Positions 31,736 through 39,278 of a stretch of DNA of 64,000 nt are shown here, in pieces. The DNA is from Streptomyces sp. CB01249 (GTDB lineage: Bacteria > Actinomycetota > Actinomycetes > Streptomycetales > Streptomycetaceae), in assembly GCF_001905735.1 (NCBI RefSeq), contig NZ_LISW01000001.1, positions 1,548,411 to 1,612,410 on the forward strand, in the 5' to 3' direction. Each line of letters opens with the position of its first letter. The first letter of the stretch is position 1. The notes under the pieces are model-generated. The model was not told the origin of the DNA. It saw nothing but the letters and a program-made list of their open reading frames with translations, and searched no databases. The position numbers were made by a program, and so were the translations under genes.

Positions 31736-32704
31736 ATGCAGGCATGGCGAGTGCACCGGAACGGCGAGCCGAGCGAGGTGATGCGGCTGGAGGAGACGGA
31801 CCGGCCGGTGCCCGGCGACGGGCAGGTGCTGGTCGAGGTGCTCGCGGCGAACATCAACTTCCCCGACGCGCTGCTCTGCCGCGGCCAGTACCAGGTGCGG
31901 CCCCCGCTGCCGTTCACCCCGGGCGTCGAGATCTGCGGCCGCACCGAGGACGGGCGCCGGGTGCTCGCCACCCCCGCCCTGCCGCACGGCGGCCTCGCCG
32001 AGTACGTCGTCGCCGACGAGGCGGCCCTGCTGGACGCCCCGGAATCCCTGGACGACGCGGAGGCCGCGGCCCTGCACATCGGCTACCAGACCGGCTGGTT
32101 CGGGCTGCACCGGCGCGCCCACCTGAAGGCGGGGGAGACCCTGCTCGTGCACGCCGCCGCCGGCGGGGTCGGGAGCGCCGCCGTCCAGCTCGGCAAGGCC
32201 GCCGGTGCCACCGTCATCGGCGTCGTCGGCGGACCGGAGAAGGCGAAGGCCGCCGCCGCGCTCGGCTGCGACCTGGTCATCGACCGGCGCACCGAGGACA
32301 TCGTCGCTGCGGTCAAGGAGTTCACCGGCGGCCGGGGCGCCGACGTCGTCTACGACCCGGTCGGCGGGGACGCGTACGCCAAGTCCGTGAAGTGCATCGC
32401 CTTCGAGGGCCGCATCGTCGTCGTCGGCTTCGCCTCCGGCACGATCCCCACCCCCGCGCTCAACCACGCCCTCGTCAAGAACTACTCGGTCCTCGGCCTC
32501 CACTGGGGCCTCTACAACACCAAGGACCCGCAGGCCGTACGCGACTGCCACCGGGAGCTGACGCGGCTCGCCGCCGAAGGCGTCATCAAGCCGCTGATCA
32601 GCGAGCGGGTCGCGATGGGCGAGGCGGCCGCCGCCGTCCAGCGCGTCGCCGACGGCACCAGCACCGGCCGCATCGTCGTCCTCCCGTCAGGAGCCGCCCG
32701 ATGA
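31736..32704 (+). CDS. Zinc-independent quinone oxidoreductase (MDR family)
   Basis: A 322-residue NADPH:quinone oxidoreductase-like MDR protein. The N-terminal GroES-like part has NINFPDALLCRGQYQVRPPLPFTPGVEICG; the nucleotide fold has HAAAGGVGSAAVQLGKAAGATVIG, and GADVVYDPVGGD follows. The structural and catalytic zinc cysteines are absent. ATG at 31736 has GGAGG at 31725-31729. It is the first of three overlapping genes with two acyl-CoA dehydrogenases, implying a role in oxidation of an acyl-CoA-derived enone. Confidence 0.9.
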   Translation: MQAWRVHRNGEPSEVMRLEETDRPVPGDGQVLVEVLAANINFPDALLCRGQYQVRPPLPFTPGVEICGRTEDGRRVLATPALPHGGLAEYVVADEAALLDAPESLDDAEAAALHIGYQTGWFGLHRRAHLKAGETLLVHAAAGGVGSAAVQLGKAAGATVIGVVGGPEKAKAAAALGCDLVIDRRTEDIVAAVKEFTGGRGADVVYDPVGGDAYAKSVKCIAFEGRIVVVGFASGTIPTPALNHALVKNYSVLGLHWGLYNTKDPQAVRDCHRELTRLAAEGVIKPLISERVAMGEAAAAVQRVADGTSTGRIVVLPSGAAR

Positions 32705-33888
32705 CCGCACCCGACGCCGCCGAACTGCGCCGCCGCACGCGCGAACTGCTCGCCGCCCACCCCCCGGCGACCACCGGGCGCACCGACTTCCTCAAGGCGC
32801 GCTTCGACGCCGGACTCGCCTGGGTGCACTACCCGGCCGGGCTCGGCGGACTGGACGCACCGCGCTCCCTCCAGCCCGTGGTCGACGCCGAACTCGCCGC
32901 CGCGCACGCCCCCGACAACGACCCGCGCCGCATCGGCATCGGCCTCGGCATGGCAGCCCCGACCATCCTCGGCTTCGGCACCGACGAGCAGAAGCAGCGG
33001 TTCCTGCGACCCCTGTGGGTGGGGGAGGAGGTCTGGTGCCAGCTCTTCAGCGAACCCGGCGCCGGTTCCGACCTCGCCGCCCTCGGTACGCGCGCGGTGC
33101 GCGACGGCGAGGACTGGGTGGTCGACGGACAGAAGGTGTGGACCTCCAGCGCCCACCTGGCGCGCTGGGCGATCCTCATCGCCCGCACCGACCCCGACCT
33201 GCCCAAGCACCGCGGCATCAGCTACTTCATCTGCGACATGACCGACCCCGGCGTCGAGGTCCGTCCGCTCCGTCAGATCACCGGTGAGGCCGAGTTCAAC
33301 GAGGTCTTCCTCACCGGAGTGCGCATCCCCGACAGCCACCGGCTCGGGCCCGTCGGCGAGGGCTGGAAGGTCGCCCAGACCACCCTCATGAACGAGCGCG
33401 TCTCCATCGGCGGCTCCCGCATCCCCCGCGAGGGCGGCATGATCGGCCCGGTCGCCAGGACCTGGCGCGAACGGCCCGAACTGCGCACCCACGACCTGCA
33501 TCAGCGCCTGCTCACCCTGTGGGTCGAGGCGGAGGTCGCCCGGCTCACCGGTGAGCGCCTGCGCCAGCAGCTCGTCGCCGGGCAGCCCGGCCCCGAGGGC
33601 TCCGGCATGAAGCTCGCCTTCGCCCGGCTCAACCAGGAGATCAGCGGCCTCGAAGTGGAACTCCTCGGCGACGAGGGCCTGCTGTACAGCGACTGGACGA
33701 TGCGGCGGCCCGAACTGGTCGACTTCACCGGCCGCGACGCCGGCTACCGCTACCTCCGCTCCAAGGGCAACTCCATCGAGGGCGGTACGAGCGAGGTACT
33801 GCTCAACATCGTCGCCGAGCGCGTACTCGGTCTGCCCTCCGAGCCCCGCAACGACAAGGACGTCGCCTGGAAGGACCTCTCCCGATGA
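32701..33888 (+). CDS. Acyl-CoA dehydrogenase (FadE-like), subunit 1
   Basis: A 395-residue flavoprotein of the acyl-CoA dehydrogenase family: CQLFSEPGAGSDLAALGTRA, WVVDGQKVWTSSAHLARWAILIARTD, FNEVFLTGVRIPD and the C-terminal SIEGGTSEVLLNIVAERVLGLP. The glutamate in WVEAEVARL lies in the region that often holds the catalytic base. Its start overlaps the oxidoreductase stop and its stop the next start. Paired ACADs like this form alpha2beta2 heteromers in actinobacterial steroid and branched-acid degradation; substrate unknown. Confidence 0.92.
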   Translation: MTAPDAAELRRRTRELLAAHPPATTGRTDFLKARFDAGLAWVHYPAGLGGLDAPRSLQPVVDAELAAAHAPDNDPRRIGIGLGMAAPTILGFGTDEQKQRFLRPLWVGEEVWCQLFSEPGAGSDLAALGTRAVRDGEDWVVDGQKVWTSSAHLARWAILIARTDPDLPKHRGISYFICDMTDPGVEVRPLRQITGEAEFNEVFLTGVRIPDSHRLGPVGEGWKVAQTTLMNERVSIGGSRIPREGGMIGPVARTWRERPELRTHDLHQRLLTLWVEAEVARLTGERLRQQLVAGQPGPEGSGMKLAFARLNQEISGLEVELLGDEGLLYSDWTMRRPELVDFTGRDAGYRYLRSKGNSIEGGTSEVLLNIVAERVLGLPSEPRNDKDVAWKDLSR

Positions 33889-35009
33889 CCGCACGGACCG
33901 AAGCAGGCCAGGCGCCCGACCTCCTCTACTCCGAGACCGAGGAGGACCTGCGCGCCGCCGTCCGCTCCCTGCTGGCGGACCGGGCCGACGCGCCGTCGGT
34001 GATCGCGCGCACCGAGTCCGACACGCCGTACGACCCGCAGCTGTGGAAGGCCCTCGCCACCGGCATCGGCGCCGCCGGACTCCTGGTGCCCGAGGAGCTG
34101 GGCGGCCAGAGCGCCACCCACCGCGAGGCCGCCGTCGTGCTGGAGGAGCTGGGCCGCAGCGTCGCGCCCGCGCCGTTCCTGACCAGCTCCGTCGTCGCCA
34201 CCGAGACGCTGCTGGCGCTCGGCGCGCAGGACGGGCCGGCCGCGGAACTCCTCGCCGGACTCGCCGAGGGACGCCAGGTCGCGGTGGTGGCCGTGCCGTT
34301 CGCGGCCACTTCGGCGGACGTGCGCGCCTCGGTGGCGAGCGGCGCCCTGGACGGCACGCTCGGCCCGGTCGCCGACGCGGCCGCCGCCGATGTGCTCCTG
34401 GTGCCCACCGCGGACGGCCTGTACGCCGTGGCCACGGACGCGCCCGGCGTCCGCGTCGAACCGCTCGTCGCGCTCGACCTCACCCGCCCGCTCGCCACCG
34501 TCACGCTCGACGGCGCCGCCGGAACCCGCCTCGCGGACGCCGGAGCCGGATCGCGCGCCGTGGACCGGGGGCTGCTGGCCGGGGCCGGACTGCTCGCCTC
34601 CGAACAGCTGGGACTCGCCGAGTGGTGCCTCACCGAGACGGTGCGACACACCCGGGAGCGCCACCAGTTCAACCGGCCCATCGGCTCCTTCCAGGCGCTC
34701 AAACACCGCATGGCGCAGCTCTGGCTGGAGGTCGTCTCGGCCCGGGCCGCCGCGCGAAACGCCGCCGACGCCCTCGCCACCGGCAGCCCCGACACGCCGT
34801 TGGCCGTGGCCGTCGCGCAGGCGTACTGCTCGAAGGTCGCGGTCCACGCCGCCGAGGAGTGCGTGCAGTTGCACGGGGGGATCGGGATGACCTGGGAGCA
34901 CCCCGCGCACCTCTACCTGAAGCGGGCCAAGGCCGACGCCACCGCGTACGGCACGGCGGGACGCCACCGGGACACCGTGGCCGCGCTCATGGAGTTGCCG
35001 GCGCCCTGA
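33885..35009 (+). CDS. Acyl-CoA dehydrogenase, subunit 2
   Basis: A 374-residue acyl-CoA dehydrogenase-family protein: GAAGLLVPEELGGQSATHREAAVVLEELGRS, TVRHTRERHQFNRPIGSFQALKHRMA and the ending QLHGGIGMTWEHPAHLYLKRAK. It lacks the SEPGAGSD-type FAD loop seen in its partner, as in heteromeric ACAD second subunits where one chain has lost part of the FAD site. Coupled to subunit 1 by ATGA. A perfect hairpin terminates the operon. Confidence 0.9.
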   Translation: MTARTEAGQAPDLLYSETEEDLRAAVRSLLADRADAPSVIARTESDTPYDPQLWKALATGIGAAGLLVPEELGGQSATHREAAVVLEELGRSVAPAPFLTSSVVATETLLALGAQDGPAAELLAGLAEGRQVAVVAVPFAATSADVRASVASGALDGTLGPVADAAAADVLLVPTADGLYAVATDAPGVRVEPLVALDLTRPLATVTLDGAAGTRLADAGAGSRAVDRGLLAGAGLLASEQLGLAEWCLTETVRHTRERHQFNRPIGSFQALKHRMAQLWLEVVSARAAARNAADALATGSPDTPLAVAVAQAYCSKVAVHAAEECVQLHGGIGMTWEHPAHLYLKRAKADATAYGTAGRHRDTVAALMELPAP

Positions 35010-35014
35010 GGTTT

Positions 35015-35056
35015 CGCCGCAGGGGGCGCGGGAACACCCCCGCGCCCCCTGCGGCG
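35015..35056 (+). terminator. Strong hairpin terminator of the dehydrogenase operon
   Basis: Perfect 18-bp stem (35015-35032 with 35039-35056) with a 6-nt loop, starting 6 nt after the stop codon. The longest perfect hairpin I found in the window. Confidence 0.88.
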
Positions 35057-35196
35057 ATCGATGCCTCTTCCCCGGTTCGGTGGCCACGACTCAAGCGCTA
35101 CCCGTTTGGCGGACACGCCGGTGCGCCGGACGGCCCGCGGGCTGCGCCACACTGACGCCGAATGCCGCAAATCAGGCGCGGCGGAGGAGGCTGGCC

Positions 35197-35391
35197 ATGG
35201 CAATTTCGATCTCAGTGGTGCTGCTTCTGCTGATTCTCGCGGTGGTCTTCCTCCGCAACGGCGGAATGAAACTCTCGCACGCGCTGGTGTGCGGCATGCT
35301 CGGATTTCTTCTCGCGGGCACCAGCATGGCCCCCACGATCCAGGACGGCATCACTGCCACCGCCGACGTGGTCAGCGGCATCAGGCCCTGA
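35197..35391 (+). CDS. Small two-helix membrane protein, hypothetical
   Basis: A 64-residue protein with a strong GGAGGAGG ribosome-binding site (35183-35190) before the ATG. Two hydrophobic segments are evident: ISVVLLLLILAVVFL (about 4-19) and ALVCGMLGFLLAGTSMA (about 29-45). I recall similar small proteins as recurrent Streptomyces orphans without known function. It is followed by a hairpin. No partner is apparent. Confidence 0.7.
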   Translation: MAISISVVLLLLILAVVFLRNGGMKLSHALVCGMLGFLLAGTSMAPTIQDGITATADVVSGIRP

Positions 35392-35416
35392 CCGTTCGCG
35401 CGGCACATTTCGGCGG

Positions 35417-35442
35417 CCGGTCCCGTATCCGTACGGGACCGG
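35417..35442. terminator. Bidirectional hairpin terminator
   Basis: Perfect 11-bp inverted repeat (CCGGTCCCGTA at 35417-35427, complement at 35432-35442) with a 4-nt loop between the convergent genes ending at 35391 and 35443. Confidence 0.75.
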
Positions 35443-35751
35443 TCATTCCGAGCCCGCCGCCTGCTCGGGGCCCGGCTGAAGCACCGGAACCGTCGCCGCC
35501 GAGCCCTGCCGGACCGCCTCCACGGCGGCCGCGTGCAGTGCGCGGCTCGCTTCCTCCGACGGACAGGGCACGGGGCTGCCCGCCATGGTGAACCAGTCGG
35601 CCGCATCGGTGTACTGCACGGTGATCTGTGCCGTGCCCTCGGCCCAAGTGGTGTGGATGGTCAGGTCACCGGACAGCGGCCCGACCTCATCGGTGAGCAC
35701 GCCGCCGTGCCCCGAATACACTCCGCGTGTTGTCCAGGACGCCCAGGTCAT
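35443..35751 (-). CDS. Hypothetical protein
   Basis: A 102-residue protein beginning MTWASWTTRGVYSGHGG, with alternating polar/hydrophobic strands (DLTIHTTWAEGTAQITVQYTDAADWFTM) that suggest a small beta-rich fold and a helical end. No signal peptide, motif or family I recognise. ATG 35751 is the natural start of a frame that remains open upstream. The shared terminator and clean boundaries support a real gene. Confidence 0.65.
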   Translation of the reverse strand: MTWASWTTRGVYSGHGGVLTDEVGPLSGDLTIHTTWAEGTAQITVQYTDAADWFTMAGSPVPCPSEEASRALHAAAVEAVRQGSAATVPVLQPGPEQAAGSE

Positions 35752-35952
35752 GCTTTCAGGCTCGCACCAAAGCGGCCGGATCGCGACCCGCGTGACCAGG
35801 GAATTCGGACGGTCGTCGCATCTTCGCCCGCCGTGCACGAAATCCCCCCGAACCCCGGCGACACGCGGGACCGGGACGGGATGGCGATCGATCGGGTGAC
35901 ACTGCCGGGTCATCCCACATGCCGGGGCCGCGCGGCGGTTAAGCATGCGGGC

Positions 35953-36756
35953 ATGACATGTGACTCCCCCTCCAAGAACACCGGATTCCTCCGTGCCCAC
36001 CGCGTGCGCGCCGCCGGCGTCGCCTGCGTCGTGGTCACCGCCGCCCTGCTGACCGGCTGCGGTCAGGACAGCGGCAGCACCTCCGCGAGCACGAAGACCT
36101 CGGAGGCGGCCCGCGCCGTGCCCGAGGCCACGACGAGTCCGTCCCCCACCGGGAGCGAGAGCGCCTCGCCGGGCCAGATGACGGATGACCAGCAGGAACG
36201 CAAGGACCTGATCTCCGCCACCAAGGTCACCTACGACAAGGCCATCACCACGGCCGAGGGCGAGGTCAAGGGCGGCAAGCTCGTCGATCTCGAACTCATG
36301 ACCGCCAAGGACGCGGCCGACGAGGACGAGAGCCCCAGCCCCTCCCCGACGGGCAGCCCCTCGCCCACCGGCAGCCCCTCGCCGACGGGCAGCGCCGCGG
36401 CCGGTGCCCCGCAGTGGGTCGCCACCGTCGCCGCCAAGACCGGCACCAAGCACAAGGTCCACATCGACGCCGTCTCCGGCAAGGTCGTCAGCTCCTCCGA
36501 GGACACCGACCAGAGCACCTCGGACAAGGCCAAGACGGCCAAGCGGATCACCCAGGCCAAGCAGACCCCGCAGCAGGCGGCGAAGGCCGCCCTCGCGAAG
36601 CAGCAGGGCACGGTGACCGCCCTCGACCTGGACGACAACGACCAGGGCACGCTCGTCTGGAAGACCGACGTCGTGACGAAGGACTGGAAGAAGACGACCT
36701 TCGACATCGACGCCTCCAACGGCTCGGTCACCCACCAGGAGACCGACAACGACTGA
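35953..36756 (+). CDS. PepSY-domain lipoprotein
   Basis: A 267-residue lipoprotein: signal segment AAGVACVVVTAALLTGC with the lipidated cysteine at 36, a low-complexity linker, then two PepSY-like regions (about 75-150 and 180-265; for example ITTAEGEVKGGKLVDLELM, and TTFDIDASNGSVTHQETDND at the end). A triple SPSPTG repeat (about 120-140) lies within the first. PepSY domains are thought to inhibit secreted proteases or act in the cell envelope. No good ribosome-binding site precedes the ATG. A hairpin follows. Confidence 0.82.
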   Translation: MTCDSPSKNTGFLRAHRVRAAGVACVVVTAALLTGCGQDSGSTSASTKTSEAARAVPEATTSPSPTGSESASPGQMTDDQQERKDLISATKVTYDKAITTAEGEVKGGKLVDLELMTAKDAADEDESPSPSPTGSPSPTGSPSPTGSAAAGAPQWVATVAAKTGTKHKVHIDAVSGKVVSSSEDTDQSTSDKAKTAKRITQAKQTPQQAAKAALAKQQGTVTALDLDDNDQGTLVWKTDVVTKDWKKTTFDIDASNGSVTHQETDND

Positions 36757-36770
36757 GCACCCCACGCTCC

Positions 36771-36804
36771 GAGCGCCCCCGGTCCGCACGGACCGGGGGC
36801 GCTC
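36771..36804. terminator. Bidirectional hairpin terminator
   Basis: Perfect 16-bp inverted repeat (36771-36786 with 36789-36804) around CA, between the convergent PepSY and ABC transporter genes; the real loop will open a few pairs. Confidence 0.82.
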
Positions 36805-36807
36805 GCG

Positions 36808-38709
36808 TCAGGCGGACCCCACGGGCTCCTGCTCCTCGCCCGCCGCGTCCCCCGAGGCGAACTGCGTCCGGTACAGCTCCTCGTACCGGCCCCCCGCCGC
36901 CAGCAGAGCGGTGTGCGTACCCCGCTCCACCACCCGGCCCTCCTCCACGACCAGGATCAGATCGGCGGCCCGCACCGTCGAGAGCCGGTGCGCGATCACC
37001 ACGGCGGTGCGGCCCTCCAGCGCCTCGGCCAGGGCCTCCTGCACGACCGCCTCGGACGTGGAGTCGAGGTGCGCGGTCGCCTCGTCCAGGATGACCACCC
37101 GCTGCCGGGCCAGCAGCAGCCGGGCGATCGTCAGCCGCTGGCGCTCGCCGCCGGAGAGCCGGTATCCGCGCTCGCCGACGACCGTGTCGAGCCCGTCGGG
37201 CAGCGACGCCACCAGACCGTCGAGCCGGGAGCGCCGCAGAGCGGCCCAGACCTCGTCCTCGGTGGCACCGGGCCTGGCCAGCAGGAGGTTGGCGCGCACC
37301 GAATCGTGGAAGAGATGCCCGTCCTGGGTGACCATGCCGAGCGTTTCCCGGATCGACTCGGCGGAGAGATCGCGTACGTCGACGCCGTTCAGCCGTACCG
37401 CTCCCTCGTCGGTGTCGTACAGCCGGGGCAGCAACTGGGCGATGGTCGACTTGCCGGCGCCCGACGAGCCGACCAGGGCGACCATCTGGCCGGGCTCGGC
37501 CCGGAACGAGACCTCGTGCAGCACCCGCGTGCCGCCTCGCGAGTCCAGCGTCGCGACCTCCTCCAGCGAGGCCAGCGACACCTTGTCGGCCGACGGGTAG
37601 CCGAAGGAGACCCCGTCGAACTCCACGGACACGGGTCCCTCGGGCACCGTACGGGCGTCCGGCTTCTGGGTGATCAGGGGCTTCAGGTCCAGGATCTCGA
37701 AGACCCGCTCGAAGCTCACCAGCGCGCTCATCACCTCGACCCGGGCGCCCGCCAGCGCCGTCAACGGGGCGTAGAGCCGGGTGAGGAGCAGCGCCAGCGT
37801 CACGACCGCGCCCGGCTCCAGGCTGCCGTGCAGCGCGTAGTAGCCGCCGAGTCCGTAGACGAGGGCCAGGGCCAGCGCGGACACCAGGGTGAGTGCCGTG
37901 ATGAACGTGGACTGGGCCATCGCCGTACGGATGCCGATGTCCCGTACCCGCCCCGCACGCGCCGCGAACTCGGCGGACTCGTCGGCGGGCCGGCCGAAGA
38001 GCTTCACCAGGGTCGCGCCCGGCGCCGAGAACCGCTCGGTCATCTGCGTGCTCATCGCCGCATTGTGCGCGGCCGCCTCACGCTGCATGCATGCCATCCG
38101 CGAGCCCATCCGCCGGGCCGGAACGACGAACACCGGCAGCAGCACGAGCGCGAGCAGCGTGATCTGCCAGGAGATCGTCAGCATCACGGCGAGGGTCAGC
38201 ACCAGCGTCACCACATTGGAGACGACGCCGGACAGGGTGTTGCTGAACGCCCGCTGGGCGCCGATGACGTCGTTGTTGAGGCGGCTCACCAGCGCCCCGG
38301 TCCGGGTCCGGGTGAAGAACGCCACCGGCATCCGCTGCACATGGTCGAAGACCGCCGACCGCAGGTCCAGGATCAGCCCCTCACCGAGCGTGGCCGACAG
38401 CAGCCGGGTGAGCAGCCCGAGCCCGGCCTCCGCCACGGCGATCACCGCGATCAGCAGGGCGATACGCACGACCATGCCGCTCTCCTTCCCCTGCACGATC
38501 GCGTCGACCACCCGGCCCGCCAGCATCGGCGTCGCCACGGCCAGCAGCGCGCTGACCACGCTGAGCAGCAGGAACCGGTACAGCTGTCGGCGGCGCGGCC
38601 GGGCGAACGAGGCGATCCGGCGCACCGTGGCCCGCGAGAAGGGGCGGCGGTCCGCTTGCGCGTTGATCGTGCTGTGCAGCGACGTCCACGCGGTCACTTC
38701 CATGCTCAT
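36808..38709 (-). CDS. ABC exporter (fused permease-ATPase), SoxR-type promoter
   Basis: A 633-residue type IV half-transporter. The N-terminal membrane domain (about 40-330, six TM segments) is followed by an NBD with Walker A VGSSGAGKST, signature LSGGERQR, Walker B RVVILDEATAHLD and switch HRLS. It should act as a homodimeric exporter of lipids or drugs. ATG 38709 and an ATG two codons inside are both possible. Its promoter holds a SoxR/MerR-type box; as I recall the S. coelicolor SoxR regulon also contains an ABC transporter, so export of redox-active metabolites is a fair inference. Confidence 0.92.
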   Translation of the reverse strand: MSMEVTAWTSLHSTINAQADRRPFSRATVRRIASFARPRRRQLYRFLLLSVVSALLAVATPMLAGRVVDAIVQGKESGMVVRIALLIAVIAVAEAGLGLLTRLLSATLGEGLILDLRSAVFDHVQRMPVAFFTRTRTGALVSRLNNDVIGAQRAFSNTLSGVVSNVVTLVLTLAVMLTISWQITLLALVLLPVFVVPARRMGSRMACMQREAAAHNAAMSTQMTERFSAPGATLVKLFGRPADESAEFAARAGRVRDIGIRTAMAQSTFITALTLVSALALALVYGLGGYYALHGSLEPGAVVTLALLLTRLYAPLTALAGARVEVMSALVSFERVFEILDLKPLITQKPDARTVPEGPVSVEFDGVSFGYPSADKVSLASLEEVATLDSRGGTRVLHEVSFRAEPGQMVALVGSSGAGKSTIAQLLPRLYDTDEGAVRLNGVDVRDLSAESIRETLGMVTQDGHLFHDSVRANLLLARPGATEDEVWAALRRSRLDGLVASLPDGLDTVVGERGYRLSGGERQRLTIARLLLARQRVVILDEATAHLDSTSEAVVQEALAEALEGRTAVVIAHRLSTVRAADLILVVEEGRVVERGTHTALLAAGGRYEELYRTQFASGDAAGEEQEPVGSA

Positions 38710-38779
38710 ACGGGTGCCTCCGGGGCAGAACGGATCGGAACGGCCCCGGCGGCCGGTGCGGACCGGGGGTGTGAGAAGA

Positions 38780-38811
38780 ACGCTAGAAGCTCAAGCGAAC
38801 TTGAGGTCAAA
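38780..38811 (-). promoter_or_regulatory. SoxR/MerR-type promoter of the ABC exporter
   Basis: Reading the minus strand: -35 TTGACC (38811-38806), a 20-nt spacer, -10 TAGCGT (38785-38780). The long spacer is typical of MerR-family activated promoters. It contains CTCAAG-N4-CTTGAG (38790-38805), close to the SoxR box CCTCAAG-N4-CTTGAGG. The start site would be near 38773, about 64 nt before the gene. Confidence 0.7.
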
Positions 38812-38910
38812 CGTGCGGTGCCCCGTGCGGACCCGGCACCGGACCTGCGTAGAATCGGCCCCTGTTTCCGGCCGGACCACGGCAGACACGACCGATTGAG
38901 GCAGTTCGAC

Positions 38911-39072
38911 GTGAGTTTCACAGACAGTTCCGACGCACCCATCTACGCCGGTCTCGTGGAGGAGCACGGGGATGTGATGGCCGAGGTGCGCCGGGTGGCT
39001 GAAGAGACCATGCGGGAGGCCGACCGGGCCATCGACTTCAGCGATATCCGCAGGTCACCGGCGTACCGCTAG
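38911..39072 (+). CDS. Small acidic hypothetical protein
   Basis: A 53-residue acidic protein starting GTG at 38911 (MSFTDSSDAPIYAGLVEEHG), mostly amphipathic helix (VMAEVRRVAEETMREADRAID) and ending SDIRRSPAYR. I believe similar short proteins occur widely in Streptomyces, function unknown. It stands alone between the divergent ABC exporter and the next phosphatase. Coding evidence is codon bias and the clean helix pattern, so moderate. Confidence 0.55.
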   Translation: MSFTDSSDAPIYAGLVEEHGDVMAEVRRVAEETMREADRAIDFSDIRRSPAYR

Positions 39073-39278
39073 CCCACGAACCGTCCTGGCCAGGGCTGAC
39101 GTCCGAGCGCTTCCCGACCCGCCGGTCACCCCGGCCGGCCCGCGCGGACGGCCCGACCGTCCTACCCGCCCGGCACATTCCGGGGGCGGTGGGGCGATGT
39201 CTCGCACTGCGGACCCGGCTCTCCCGTCGGAGCATGGAACGAACAGTCGCCGACGGCATCGGGACGAAGGGAAGCCGG

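Noticed and set aside
36340..36390. Tandem SPSPTG-coding repeat as a possible CRISPR or minisatellite
   Set aside because: It lies in frame in the PepSY lipoprotein linker; no spacers and no cas genes.
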